A program made the position numbers and the translations under genes. Shown piece after piece: positions 17,605 through 26,354 of a stretch of 64,000 bases of DNA. Below the pieces are notes generated by a model. That model was not told where the DNA came from. It did no database searches and was given only the letters and a program-made list of their open reading frames with translations. Within the stretch, counting starts at the first letter, position 1. Each line of letters starts with the position of its first letter. Where the stretch lies: assembly GCF_030466625.1 (NCBI RefSeq), contig NZ_JADEVT010000003.1, positions 1 through 64,000 of the forward strand, given 5' to 3'. The DNA is from Nocardioides sp. ChNu-153. GTDB taxonomy: Bacteria; Actinomycetota; Actinomycetes; Propionibacteriales; Nocardioidaceae.

Positions 17605-18804
17605 GTGACCGACGTCGAGGTGCCCGCGCACGAACGCATCAGCGGCGCGCGGCGGTGGTCGATCCTCGGCGCCGGCACGGTGGCGCAGGCGGCCTCCGCG
17701 ATCACCGTGAACGGCCCCGCGTTCCTCATCCCCACGCTGCACCGCGGCGAGGGCCTCACGCTCGCCCAGGCCGGTCTCGTCGCCTCTGCCCCGCTCGCCG
17801 GCATCATGGTCACGCTCTACGCCTGGGGCGCGGTCGTCGACCGCCGCGGGGAGCGCTTCGGCCTGCTCGCCGGCCTCCTCCTCGCCCTGCTCGGCAGCGT
17901 CGTGGCCACGCAGGTGCACGCCCTGCCCGCGCTCGCCGCGGCCCTCTTCGTCGCGGGCGCCGGTGCCGCGGCCACGAACTCGGCCTCGGGCCGGGTGGTC
18001 GTCGGGTGGTTCCCGCCGCACCGGCGCGGGCTGGCCATGGGCATCCGCCAGATGGCGGCCCCGCTCGGCGTCGGCATCGCGGCCGCGACCGTCGCGGTCC
18101 TCGCGGAGCGGTACGGCGTCGCCACCGCCCTGGGGGTGCCCGCGGTCGCCACGCTGGTCTCGATCGTGGTCGTCGCGGTCGTCGTGCTCGACCCGCCGCG
18201 GCCCGCCACCCCGCTCACCGCGGCCCCGAACCCCTACCGCGCCGACCGGTTCCTGGCCCGCATCCATGGCGTCTCCCTGCTGCTGGTGGTGCCGCAGTTC
18301 GTCGTGTGGACCTTCGCGCTGACCTGGCTGGTGACGGACCTCGGCTGGTCCGCCGCCGCCGCGGGGGCCGTCGTGGCCGGCGCCCAGCTCGTCGGGGCCG
18401 CCGCACGGGTCGGTGCGGGCTGGCTCTCCGACGTCGTCGGCTCGCGGATGCGGCCCCTGCGCTGGGTGGCGTGCGGCGCGGTGGCCACGATGCTGCTGCT
18501 CGCGCTGTCCGCTGAGGTCGCCCCCGCCGTGGCGGTCGTGGTGATGGTCGTCGCCTCGGCCGTGACCGTCGCGGACAACGGCCTCGCGTTCACGGCGGTG
18601 GCCGAGCGCGGCGGACCCTTCTGGGCGGGTCGCGCCCTCGGTGTGCAGAACACGGCGCAGAACCTCGTGGCCGCCGCCGTGCCGCCGGTGGCGGGGCTGA
18701 CCATCGCCGCCTGGGGCTACCCCGCGACGTACGCCCTGGCCGCCCTCTTCCCCCTGCTCGCCATCGCCCTCGTCCCCGTGCGCGGGGAGCGGCCGGCGAC
18801 CTGA
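17605..18804 (+). CDS. MFS transporter
   Basis: 399 residues, 12 predicted helices. The loop between helices 2 and 3 reads WGAVVDRRGERFGLLAG, the G-x-x-x-D-R-x-G-R-like MFS signature, and the loop between helices 8 and 9 carries GWLSDVVGSRMRPLRW. No central hydrophilic domain. The GTG start at 17605 gives a normal short cytoplasmic N terminus. It resembles CynX/NarK-type anion or small organic-acid carriers in general layout, but the substrate cannot be assigned. It is divergent from the HAD hydrolase. Confidence 0.85.
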   Translation: MTDVEVPAHERISGARRWSILGAGTVAQAASAITVNGPAFLIPTLHRGEGLTLAQAGLVASAPLAGIMVTLYAWGAVVDRRGERFGLLAGLLLALLGSVVATQVHALPALAAALFVAGAGAAATNSASGRVVVGWFPPHRRGLAMGIRQMAAPLGVGIAAATVAVLAERYGVATALGVPAVATLVSIVVVAVVVLDPPRPATPLTAAPNPYRADRFLARIHGVSLLLVVPQFVVWTFALTWLVTDLGWSAAAAGAVVAGAQLVGAAARVGAGWLSDVVGSRMRPLRWVACGAVATMLLLALSAEVAPAVAVVVMVVASAVTVADNGLAFTAVAERGGPFWAGRALGVQNTAQNLVAAAVPPVAGLTIAAWGYPATYALAALFPLLAIALVPVRGERPAT

Positions 18805-18855
18805 ACCGCGTCGTCGCCCCCCTTCCCCCGTCACCACCGTCGGTGTACAACTGAC

Positions 18856-18868
18856 CACTGAGTCAGTG
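18856..18868. promoter_or_regulatory. Candidate operator of the desaturase operon
   Basis: Perfect inverted repeat CACTGA-G-TCAGTG, 31 bp before the GTG start of the flavin reductase. The arrangement suits TetR-type repression of a fatty-acid desaturase operon. No TetR gene is present locally. Confidence 0.5.
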
Positions 18869-18899
18869 ACCCGCATCACCCGATCACCGGGAGCCGCCC

Positions 18900-20024
18900 G
18901 TGGCACTCCGCACCGCCGTCAAAGAGCTCTCCCCCACGCGTCGCCGCCGTGACTGGCACGCCGTCCGCTCGCTCGCCGACGGGCTGACCACGCCGCTGCA
19001 CCCCGACGACTACCTCCGCTTCGTCAACCCGCTGTGGACCTCGCGCGAGCTGCGCGGACGGGTCGAGTCCGTCGTGCGGGAGACCGACGACGCCGCGACG
19101 CTGGTCATCCGGCCCGGCTGGGGGTGGCGCTTCGACCACCAGGCGGGGCAGTACGTCGGGATCGGCGTCCCCGTCGAGGGCCGCTACCAGTGGCGCTCCT
19201 ACTCGCTGACGAGCACGCCGCGACGCCGCGGTCGACGGATCACGATCACGATCCGGGCGATGCCCGAGGGGCTGCTGTCGGAGCACCTGATCAACGGCCT
19301 GGAGCCCGGGACGGTCGTGCGTCTCGCGGCCCCCGCCGGCGACTTCGTGCTGCCCGACCCGCCCCCGGAGCGCATCCTGTTCCTCGTCGGCGGCTCCGGC
19401 ATCACGCCGGTGATGGCGATGCTCAAGACCCTGGTGCGGCGGGCGGGCGAGGGCCGTTGGCCCCTGCCGGACATCCACCTCGTCTACTCGTCCCCGACCC
19501 CGGACCGGATGATCTTCCGCGAGCGGCTCGAGGAGGTGGCGGCCGAGCACGCGTCCGTGACCTTCACGCCGATCTACACCGACACCGACGGCATGCTCAC
19601 CTTCGACCGGCTCGGCGAGGTCGTGCCCGACTGGCGCGACCGGCAGACCTGGGCCTGCGGGCCCTCGCCGATGCTGGACGCGGCGGTCGAGCACTGGCGC
19701 GAGGCCGACCTGGAGGACGCGCTGCACCTCGAGCGCTTCACCCTGCAGATCGGCGACGACGTCGGCGAGGGCGGCAGCATCTCGTTCCAGAACTCGGGCA
19801 AGCAGGCCGAGGTCGAGCCGGGTACGACGGTGCTCGAGGCCGGCGAGTCGGTCGGCATCGGCATGCCGTTCGGCTGCCGCATGGGCATCTGCCACACCTG
19901 CACGCTGACCCTGGTCGAGGGCTCCGTCACCGACGTCCGCAACGGTGACCGCTACGACCAGCCCAACGAGCGCATCCAGACGTGCGTGGCCGTGCCCAAC
20001 GGCGACTGCACGATCGCGATCTGA
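18900..20024 (+). CDS. Flavin/[2Fe-2S] reductase partner of acyl-CoA desaturase (Rv3230c-like)
   Basis: 374 residues. An N-terminal extension, FAD domain with RSYSLTS, NAD(P) domain with FLVGGSGITPVMAMLKTL and WACGPSPMLDA, and a C-terminal plant-type [2Fe-2S] domain with CRMGICHTC and a distal Cys near QTCVAVPNGD. This layout matches mycobacterial Rv3230c, which delivers NADPH electrons to the membrane desaturase DesA3. The desaturase gene follows 67 bp downstream in the same direction. GTG start at 18900; the candidate operator CACTGAGTCAGTG lies upstream. The acceptor is expected to be the diiron desaturase encoded next. Confidence 0.92.
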   Translation: MALRTAVKELSPTRRRRDWHAVRSLADGLTTPLHPDDYLRFVNPLWTSRELRGRVESVVRETDDAATLVIRPGWGWRFDHQAGQYVGIGVPVEGRYQWRSYSLTSTPRRRGRRITITIRAMPEGLLSEHLINGLEPGTVVRLAAPAGDFVLPDPPPERILFLVGGSGITPVMAMLKTLVRRAGEGRWPLPDIHLVYSSPTPDRMIFRERLEEVAAEHASVTFTPIYTDTDGMLTFDRLGEVVPDWRDRQTWACGPSPMLDAAVEHWREADLEDALHLERFTLQIGDDVGEGGSISFQNSGKQAEVEPGTTVLEAGESVGIGMPFGCRMGICHTCTLTLVEGSVTDVRNGDRYDQPNERIQTCVAVPNGDCTIAI

Positions 20025-20091
20025 CCGTCCCCCGACACCCTCCCCGCACGAGCACCCGCAGCACCGACCCCGCACGAGAGGCAGGCACGGC

Positions 20092-21339
20092 ATGGCCATC
20101 GCCGACGTCAAGGAGTACACGCACCTCAGCGAGGAGGAGGTCGAGACCATCGGCCGCCGCCTCGACGAGCTGCGCGCCCGCATCGAGGCGTCCCGCGACG
20201 CGAAGGACGCGGCGTACATCCACCGGCTCATCAAGGTGCAGCGCGGGCTCGCCTTCGGCGCCCGCGTGGCGATGCTGGCCGGCTCCTACGCCCCGAAGGA
20301 GCGCAAGGCGCTGCGCCGCGGCTCGATGGTGGCCGGCACCGCCATGCTCGGGCTGGCCAAGATCCTCGAGAACATGGAGATCGGCCACAACGTCATGCAC
20401 GGCCAGTGGGACTGGATGAACGACCCCGAGATCCACTCCTCGACCTGGGAGTGGGACACCGCCCAGCCCGCCGAGCAGTGGAAGCACTCGCACAACTACA
20501 TCCACCACCAGTTCACCAACGTGCTCGGCTACGACAACGACATCGGGTACGGCATCCTGCGCATGGCCCGCGAGCAGAAGTGGCACCCGGCGAACTTCGG
20601 TCAGCCGGTCTACAACGCGCTGCTCAGCCTGCTGTTCGAGTGGGGGGTCGCGCTCCACGACCTCGACATCGAGCGCATCCGCAAGCTGGAGAAGGACCCG
20701 GCGGAGATGAAGCGCCAGCTGGCGCAGATCTTCCGGAAGGGCCGCAACCAGATCCTCAAGGACTACATCGTCTACCCGGCGCTGTCCGGCCCCGGCTGGA
20801 AGCAGACGCTGAAGGCGAACGCGGCGGCGAACATCACCCGCAACGTGTGGTCCTACGTGATCATCTTCTGCGGCCACTTCCCCGACGGGGCGCTGCACTT
20901 CACCGAGGAGCAGATCGAGGACGAGACCCGCGCGGAGTGGTACCTGCGCCAGATGCTGGGCGCCGCGAACTTCAACGGCAGCCGGGCCCTGCACATCCTG
21001 TCGGGCAGCCTCGGCTACCAGATCGAGCACCACGTCTTCCCCGACCTGCCGAGCAACCGCTACCCGGAGATCGCGGTCGAGGTGAAGGCGATCTGCGAGG
21101 AGTACGGGATCCCCTACACCACGGGCCCGCTGCACAAGCAGTACGGCCAGGCGCTGCGCACGATCACGCTGCTGAGCCTGCCGAACTCCTGGACCAGCCA
21201 CGCCAGCGAGAAGTACGGCGAGATCACCCCGCCCACGAAGACCGTCACCGACCGCAGCCGCAAGAGCGACGCGGAGCGGCCGCGGCGGCGTACCGAGCTC
21301 GGCGGCTGGTCCCGTGCGGGGGCGAAGGCGCGCGCGTGA
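20092..21339 (+). CDS. Membrane fatty-acyl desaturase (Rv3229c/DesA3-like)
   Basis: 415 residues. The three histidine boxes of integral-membrane diiron desaturases are present: HNVMHGQW, HNYIHHQF and QIEHHVFPDLP. Two hydrophobic zones (about residues 60-105 and 225-270) would span the membrane. The ATG at 20092 follows GAGAGGCAGG. With the upstream reductase it forms an electron-transfer pair that introduces a double bond into long-chain acyl chains, relevant to membrane fluidity. The C terminus is basic and disordered. Its stop overlaps the GTG of the next gene (GTGA), so the 155-residue protein is translationally coupled. Confidence 0.93.
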   Translation: MAIADVKEYTHLSEEEVETIGRRLDELRARIEASRDAKDAAYIHRLIKVQRGLAFGARVAMLAGSYAPKERKALRRGSMVAGTAMLGLAKILENMEIGHNVMHGQWDWMNDPEIHSSTWEWDTAQPAEQWKHSHNYIHHQFTNVLGYDNDIGYGILRMAREQKWHPANFGQPVYNALLSLLFEWGVALHDLDIERIRKLEKDPAEMKRQLAQIFRKGRNQILKDYIVYPALSGPGWKQTLKANAAANITRNVWSYVIIFCGHFPDGALHFTEEQIEDETRAEWYLRQMLGAANFNGSRALHILSGSLGYQIEHHVFPDLPSNRYPEIAVEVKAICEEYGIPYTTGPLHKQYGQALRTITLLSLPNSWTSHASEKYGEITPPTKTVTDRSRKSDAERPRRRTELGGWSRAGAKARA

Positions 21340-21803
21340 GTGCCCTGAGGATCGGCGAGGGGCTGACGCGGCTCGGACTGGGTGACCGGTCCGGGCCGCC
21401 GGCCCACCTCGTCGGCGTGCCCTTCGTCTGCACCGACCCGTCGGGGGTCGGCGACCTCGAGCAGCTGCGGCGCGCCCGCGTGCTGCAGTGCGCGCTGAGC
21501 CGGGTGTGCGCCGTGTGCGCGCAGACGCTCACGCACCCCCTCGTGCTCGTCGGCACGCCCGCCGAGGCCGACGACAACGCGTTCCGGGTGCCGCCCGTGC
21601 ACCCCGGGTGCAGCGACGAGCTGCTGTCGCTGCTGCACGCCGCGACGGGCCCGGTGCTCGGGCACCCCGTGCCGGCCGCCGGGCGCGAGCGGGGCTGGAC
21701 GGTCGTGGCGACCGGCGGCTTCGACCTCGTGCGGCCCGGCACGCGGGACGGCCTGCACCTGTTCCGCCCCAACTCGGTGGTGGAGCGGCGCGACGACGCG
21801 TGA
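21336..21803 (+). CDS. Conserved protein of unknown function with CxxC motif, coupled to desaturase
   Basis: 155 residues, soluble. Residues 49-60 hold CALSRVCAVCAQ, two Cys of which form a CxxC pair, and a further His-Pro-Gly-Cys (VHPGCSDELL) follows about 35 residues later; together these could bind zinc or a redox metal. No known domain was recognised. The start codon lies within the stop of the desaturase gene, so it is probably the third member of the reductase-desaturase operon. A regulatory or assembly role is only a guess from context. Confidence 0.65.
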   Translation: MSALRIGEGLTRLGLGDRSGPPAHLVGVPFVCTDPSGVGDLEQLRRARVLQCALSRVCAVCAQTLTHPLVLVGTPAEADDNAFRVPPVHPGCSDELLSLLHAATGPVLGHPVPAAGRERGWTVVATGGFDLVRPGTRDGLHLFRPNSVVERRDDA

Positions 21804-21833
21804 GCGGGGCGTCGGTGGGGTAGGCACGGGGCC

Positions 21834-22931
21834 GTGATCCCCGGCCTCCCGTTCTTCTCCGGACCCACGCACCTGTCCTCGCCGCGCGACGACGCGGCGT
21901 GGGCGCACCTCGTCGACGACGCCCGCGTCGCGATGCAGGCGCGCCACGACGGCCACGACGCCGCCTGGGGCCTGGGCGGGATGCGCTGGGAGGTCCGGAT
22001 GGACGAGGGCCTGCTGCGCTTCGTCGACGACGCGACGGGCCGCACCGCGGACTGCTCGATGCAGGTCGTCGGCACCGTCTCCCCCGAGGGCACGTGGCTG
22101 TGGGGCTGGGACCACCCGTCCGTGCCGCCCGCGCTGCGCGGCGCCGCCGAGCGGGTGCGGGCCCACGGCGTGGAGCACGGCCTCGACGCGCTGACCACGC
22201 GGCTGGCGGAGGCCACCGTCGAGGACGGCTGGGACTACTGCGCCGTCGCCGGGCGCCTCACCGGCGCGCAGGGCGTCTACAAGGGCACCGCCGGCGAGAC
22301 CCACGTGTTCATGGTCCACGGGCCCGCCCGCGTCACCGAGCCCGACGGGACGGTGCGGGTCGTCGCGCTGCCCGACCTCCCGCCGTACGTCGCCCCCGCC
22401 GCCCTGCCGAGCCTGCCGCCGGTCGTGCCGACGAAGCACCTGCCGGAGCCGCGGACCACCGGGCCCGTGGCGGGCATGCCCCTGATGAGCGGCACGCCGG
22501 AGACCGCCGGCCCGGAGCCGGAGGTGCGCGCCGAGCAGGTGCTGCGCTTCGTGCAGCGCTACTTCGCGGCCCTGCGACCGACGTACGCTGTGGACCCCGA
22601 TCGGCGTCGCCGCGGCCGGACGGACGAGGAGCGGGAGGACCGTCGGCGGTTGATGCGCCTGCAGCGGACCCTGCAGGAGCGGCACTGGCGCCGCGGCGAC
22701 ACCTACTTCATCGGTGGTGTGCAGGGCACGGGCTCCGACTACGACCTCGACGCCCACGACGAGTGGGAGGCCGTGCGCATCGCGCCGCGCCTGTGGCAGG
22801 TGACGTGGACCCAGCACGTCGGCGGCGCGGTCCGCGCGCGGTACGGCGGCTACGTCGTCGGCGTCTTCGACGACGGGTTCTGGCTCGTCGACGAGCTGGA
22901 GGAGGAGCTGGACCTCCGCCCCCGCTCCTGA
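21834..22931 (+). CDS. Uncharacterised protein, DUF6882-like N-terminal domain
   Basis: 365 residues, soluble. The N-terminal 160 residues carry an aromatic-rich pattern (RMDEGLLRFVDDATGR, SPEGTWLWGWDHPSVP) that I associate with the DUF6882 family, assigned from memory with moderate confidence. After a Pro/Gly linker, a C-terminal segment of about 140 residues contains a charged helix (RRRRGRTDEEREDRRRLMRL) and a beta-rich end (GGYVVGVFDDGFWLVDELEE). GTG start at 21834. Function unknown. Confidence 0.7.
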   Translation: MIPGLPFFSGPTHLSSPRDDAAWAHLVDDARVAMQARHDGHDAAWGLGGMRWEVRMDEGLLRFVDDATGRTADCSMQVVGTVSPEGTWLWGWDHPSVPPALRGAAERVRAHGVEHGLDALTTRLAEATVEDGWDYCAVAGRLTGAQGVYKGTAGETHVFMVHGPARVTEPDGTVRVVALPDLPPYVAPAALPSLPPVVPTKHLPEPRTTGPVAGMPLMSGTPETAGPEPEVRAEQVLRFVQRYFAALRPTYAVDPDRRRRGRTDEEREDRRRLMRLQRTLQERHWRRGDTYFIGGVQGTGSDYDLDAHDEWEAVRIAPRLWQVTWTQHVGGAVRARYGGYVVGVFDDGFWLVDELEEELDLRPRS

Positions 22932-22961
22932 GCGCGGTACGGCGGCGGCCCCCCGCCCCGC

Positions 22962-22967
22962 TAGGCT
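22962..22967 (+). promoter_or_regulatory. -10 element of the nhaA transcript
   Basis: TAGGCT, a common actinobacterial -10 form (TAnnnT). Transcription would start near 22973, immediately before the conserved-looking leader. No good -35 is visible at 16-18 bp. Confidence 0.5.
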
Positions 22968-22972
22968 GGTCC

Positions 22973-23048
22973 GCGGTGTGCCGGGAAGTCTGGTCGGCGG
23001 TCGCCCCGGACCTCCCGGGGTCCGGACCCGACCCGTCGTAGGAGCACC
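22973..23048 (+). ncRNA. Structured nhaA leader, candidate nhaA-I (Li+) riboswitch
   Basis: The 76-nt leader begins with GCCGGGAAGTCTGGTCGGC (22980-22998), in which GCC pairs with GGC around a purine-rich GGGAAG loop. It is followed by a perfect 7-bp hairpin CCGGACC/GGTCCGG (23006-23025), then an unpaired stretch with the ribosome-binding site GGAG. It sits directly before nhaA. Leaders of the nhaA-I class, reported as lithium-responsive riboswitches, occur in front of this gene, and the GGGAAGTCTGG segment fits my memory of them. Covariance scoring was not possible. Confidence 0.55.
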
Positions 23049-24308
23049 GTGACCGCTCACGTCGAGCCCCACCCCACCCGCCGGCAGCGCCTCGCCACGT
23101 GGACCCGCCGGGAGACCACCGGCGGCATCCTGCTGATGATCGCCGCCCTCGTCGCCCTGGTCTGGGCGAACTCGCCGTGGCGCGACGGCTACGCCGACCT
23201 GTCAGCCTCCACGTTCGGCCCCTCGGCGCTGCACCTCGACCTGTCGCTCGCCACCTGGGCGGCCGACGCGGTGCTCGCGGTCTTCTTCTTCGTCGTCGGG
23301 CTCGAGCTGAAGCACGAGCTCGTCGTGGGGTCGCTGCGCAACCCGCGCGAGGCGGCCGTACCGGTGCTCGCCGCCGTCGGCGGCGTCGCGGTGCCCTCGT
23401 TGCTCTACCTCGCGGTGGTCGTCGGCAGCGGCGACGCCGGGCACCGCGACGGCTGGGCCATCCCCGCCGCGACCGACATCGCCTTCGCCCTGGCGGTCCT
23501 CGCCGTCTTCGGCCGTGGTCTCCCCGTGGCCCTGCGCGTCTTCCTGCTCACCCTCGCGGTGGTCGACGACCTCATCGCGATCACGATCATCGCGGTCTTC
23601 TACACCGCCGACCTCGACCCGGTGTACCTGCTGCCCGCCCTCGCGCTCGTCGCGCTCTTCGGGGTGCTGACCCGCCTGCGCCGGCCCCCGCTGTGGGCGC
23701 TCGTGCCGATCGGCGTCGTCACGTGGGTGCTGGTGCACGAGTCGGGCGTGCACGCCACGGTTGCCGGGGTGCTCCTCGGCCTCGTGGTGCCCGCGATCGC
23801 GGTCCACGGCGAGCGGGCGGGCCGCGCCCACCACTACGCCGACGGGTGGAACCCGTGGTCCTCGGCGATCGCCCTGCCCGTCTTCGCGTTCTTCGCCGCC
23901 GGCGTCACCGTCGTCGAGGACGGCGGGCCGCTCGCCGTGCTGCGCGAGGAGGTCGCGCTCGGCGTCATGGCGGGTCTCGTCGTCGGCAAGATCGTCGGCG
24001 TGCTCGGCACGACCGCACTGGTGACCCGGGCCACCCCGTTCCGCCTGCCCCAGGGCATCGGCGTGCGGGACCTGCTGCCCATCGGGTTCCTCACCGGCAT
24101 CGGGTTCACGGTCGCGCTGCTCATCGCCGAGCTGTCGTTCTCCGAGGAGCACTTCGTGGCCGCGGGCAAGGCCGCCGTGCTCCTCGCGTCGGTGGTCTGT
24201 GCCGTGCTCGGCGCGCTGCTGCTGCGCTGGGACGCCCGCCGGGCCCGCACCCGCGACATGAACGAGGACGGCATCGACGACGGCGACCTGCCGCTCATCG
24301 GCGGCTGA
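23049..24308 (+). CDS. nhaA: Na+(Li+)/H+ antiporter NhaA
   Basis: 419 residues, about 12 helices. It exchanges cytoplasmic Na+ or Li+ for external protons. The key acidic pairs are visible: ATDIAFALAVLAVFG (the Asp133-equivalent) and LTLAVVDDLIAITIIA (the Asp163/Asp164 pair at the ion-binding site). The N-terminal TGGILLMIAALVALVWANSPW block is typical. The GTG start at 23049 follows AGGAG. The C-terminal tail is longer and acidic (NEDGIDDGDLPLIGG). Expression is probably controlled through the leader just upstream. It is convergent with phzF across a palindromic repeat. Confidence 0.96.
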   Translation: MTAHVEPHPTRRQRLATWTRRETTGGILLMIAALVALVWANSPWRDGYADLSASTFGPSALHLDLSLATWAADAVLAVFFFVVGLELKHELVVGSLRNPREAAVPVLAAVGGVAVPSLLYLAVVVGSGDAGHRDGWAIPAATDIAFALAVLAVFGRGLPVALRVFLLTLAVVDDLIAITIIAVFYTADLDPVYLLPALALVALFGVLTRLRRPPLWALVPIGVVTWVLVHESGVHATVAGVLLGLVVPAIAVHGERAGRAHHYADGWNPWSSAIALPVFAFFAAGVTVVEDGGPLAVLREEVALGVMAGLVVGKIVGVLGTTALVTRATPFRLPQGIGVRDLLPIGFLTGIGFTVALLIAELSFSEEHFVAAGKAAVLLASVVCAVLGALLLRWDARRARTRDMNEDGIDDGDLPLIGG

Positions 24309-24364
24309 CCCCGGTTCGTGGGAGCAGCGCCGCGGAATGTCTGGCGCTCCTCCCACGAACGGGG
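24309..24364. repeat. 56-bp palindromic repeat / bidirectional terminator (copy A)
   Basis: Arms CCCCGGTTCGTGGGAGCAGCGCC and GGCGCTCCTCCCACGAACGGGG around a loop containing GCGGAATGTCT. It fills the gap between convergent nhaA and phzF, so it can terminate both. The same sequence core, including the loop GGAATGTC, occurs at 47864-47910; it is therefore a dispersed repeat family and not a simple unique terminator. Confidence 0.85.
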
Positions 24365-24365
24365 C

Positions 24366-25217
24366 TCAGAGCTCGACGACGCCCTCGACGAGCCCGAGGG
24401 TCGCGCCGCCCACCCACACGCGCCCGTCGTCGCCGGTGGTGACGACGACCCGGCCGTCGCGCCCCAGCGCGGTGCCCTGACGGGCGACGTACGACGGGGG
24501 CAGCACCCCCGCGGCCGTGAGCCACAGCGCGAGCCCGGCGTTCAGCGAGCCCGTCACCGGGTCCTCCGGCACGGAGAGCGACGGCACGAACGCCCGCACC
24601 TCGACGTCGGCCGGGCCACCCTCGGGGTGGGCGCCGACGACGCCGACGCGGAGGTCGCCCATCGTCGCGAAGTCCGGCTGCAGGGCCAGCACGGTCGCTG
24701 CCGCGTCGAGCCGCACCCCCAGCCACCCGGGGCCGTTGTCGACCCATGCGAGGTCGAGCACCGCGTCGGGGTCGACGCCGAGCGCGGCGACCGCCTGCGC
24801 CCGCACGTCGTCCTCGACCGGGCCGGAGCGCAGCAGGGCGGGCGCCGCGAACGCCAGGCCGTCGGCGTCGCGCCGTACCTCCACGAGGCCGACCCCGCAC
24901 TCCTGCACCACGACGTCGGCCTGCCGGGGCACCCCGCCCGCGGCGAGCCACGCGTGCGCGCTGCCGAGGGTGGGGTGCCCGGCGAAGGGCAGCTCCCGGC
25001 CCGGCGTGAAGATCCGGAGCCGGTAGTCGGCACCGGCCGCCGCGCCCTCCGGCGTGGGCGGCAGGAGGAAGGTCGTCTCCGACAGGTTGGTCCACCGCGC
25101 GAAGGCGGCGAGCCGCTCGTCGGGGACGCCCTCGGCGTCGTGGACGACCGCGACCGGGTTGCCGGCGAGCGGGCGGGGGGCGAAGACGTCGACCTGGTGG
25201 AACGGGTGCGTGCTCAC
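24366..25217 (-). CDS. PhzF-family isomerase/epimerase
   Basis: 283 residues, two-domain diaminopimelate-epimerase-like fold. N-terminal FHQVDVFAPRPLAGNPVAVV, catalytic Glu in NLSETTFLLPP, GHPTLGSAHAWL and the second-domain counterpart PEDPVTGSLNAGLALWL are all intact. GTG start at 25217. Members act on small carboxylates (phenazine PhzF isomerises a dihydro-hydroxyanthranilate), but there are no phenazine genes here, so this is a generic family member of unknown substrate. It ends at the palindromic repeat shared with nhaA. Confidence 0.92.
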   Translation of the reverse strand: MSTHPFHQVDVFAPRPLAGNPVAVVHDAEGVPDERLAAFARWTNLSETTFLLPPTPEGAAAGADYRLRIFTPGRELPFAGHPTLGSAHAWLAAGGVPRQADVVVQECGVGLVEVRRDADGLAFAAPALLRSGPVEDDVRAQAVAALGVDPDAVLDLAWVDNGPGWLGVRLDAAATVLALQPDFATMGDLRVGVVGAHPEGGPADVEVRAFVPSLSVPEDPVTGSLNAGLALWLTAAGVLPPSYVARQGTALGRDGRVVVTTGDDGRVWVGGATLGLVEGVVEL

Positions 25218-25245
25218 GGCCCCCACCGTAGGCCGACCGCGGGGC

Positions 25246-26181
25246 TCAGCCGATGCAGCCCGACGTCGGCAGCGACGACGGCGACGGCGGGGTGCGGCCG
25301 TCGTACAGCGCCAGGGCGAACGCCTGCGGGCACCGCAGCGCGCCGCCCGCGGTGATCTGGAAGTGCAGGTGCGGCCCGGTGGAGTTGCCCGTGTTCCCGG
25401 TGCGCCCCAGCAGCTGGCCCGCCGCGACCGTGCGGGTGCCCGAGAACGCGTGGCTCGAGAAGTGGCAGTAGAGGTACGTGACGCCACCCGCGACGAGGCT
25501 GACGCCGTTGCCGCAGCGGCTGTTGCTCGTCGCCGTCGCGGTGCCGCCCGTCACGGCGTACGCCGGCACTCCGGTCGCCGTGGGCAGGTCGAGGGCCGGG
25601 TAGTCGTGGTGGGGGTCGTCGAACTCCGAGCGCGGCAGGTTGGAGCGCGGGATCATCAGCGCCCAGCCGGCGCTGCCGCCTCCGCCCCCGCCGGCCAGCG
25701 CCTCCCAGGTCACCGGGCCGACGATGCCGTCGGCGGTGAGCCCGCGGGCCGACTGGAAGGAACGCACCGCCGCGGCGGTGCCCGCCCCGAACGCACCGTC
25801 GACCCCGAGACCGGCGCCGTGCTTGTTCAGCATCACCTGCGCGGCCCGCACCGCGGGGCCCGAGTCCCCCTGGCGCACGGTGACCACCAGCGCGCCCCAG
25901 GTGGCCTGGCCGACCACGCCGTCGGCCGCGAGACCGCGGGCGGACTGGAAGGCCCGCACCGACGACGCGGTCCCCGGCCCGAACGCCCCGTCCGCGCCCG
26001 TGGCGTGGCCGCGCGCGGTCAGCAGGTGCTGCACGGCGGTGACATCGGGGCCGCTCGAGCCCTGCTGCAGCACCGGCCAGGCGGCCTGCGCCGGCGGCGC
26101 GGCCGCGGTCAGGGCGAGGCCGAGGGCGGTCACGAGGGTGAGTACGACGGCCGCGAGCCGTCGGCGGAACGTGCGGGTCAT
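25246..26181 (-). CDS. Secreted peptidoglycan hydrolase: two PG-binding domains plus M23 peptidase
   Basis: 311 residues. Sec signal peptide ([28 protein letters not shown], cleavage near residue 33), two PG_binding_1 repeats each with AFGxGTAxxVRxFQSARGL and DGxVGxxTWxAL, a Gly linker, then a LytM/M23 domain. Metal and catalytic residues: HHDYPALD (H and D), YLYCHFSSH, and GPHLHFQI (HxH). It would cut peptide cross-links in the wall. ATG at 26181 follows GGAGGAA. Two Cys near the C terminus (LRCPQAF; TSGCIG) may form a disulfide. It stands alone beside the type VII cassette. Confidence 0.92.
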   Translation of the reverse strand: MTRTFRRRLAAVVLTLVTALGLALTAAAPPAQAAWPVLQQGSSGPDVTAVQHLLTARGHATGADGAFGPGTASSVRAFQSARGLAADGVVGQATWGALVVTVRQGDSGPAVRAAQVMLNKHGAGLGVDGAFGAGTAAAVRSFQSARGLTADGIVGPVTWEALAGGGGGGSAGWALMIPRSNLPRSEFDDPHHDYPALDLPTATGVPAYAVTGGTATATSNSRCGNGVSLVAGGVTYLYCHFSSHAFSGTRTVAAGQLLGRTGNTGNSTGPHLHFQITAGGALRCPQAFALALYDGRTPPSPSSLPTSGCIG

Positions 26182-26354
26182 GGGTGGTTCCTCCCGAGAA
26201 CGACCCGGTCGGCACCCGTCTGCGCCGACCGCTGCGCCCAGGCTGGTGGGCGGCGCGGACCCCGGACAAGGGGCTCGCCACCGGAAGGTGCCGGGTCGCG
26301 ACGGGCGAGACCTGCGTCACGGCCTGTCGTTGCGCTGGTCACCGGGTGCCGGTG

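Noticed and set aside
23099-24442. 447-codon Arg-rich frame overlapping nhaA on the same strand
   Set aside because: Different frame of a clear NhaA gene; no initiation signal or motifs.
26182-26354. Possible c-di-AMP riboswitch upstream of the M23 hydrolase
   Set aside because: This class often precedes wall hydrolases in actinobacteria, but the conserved core and GCTGAATCCG-like segment are not visible.
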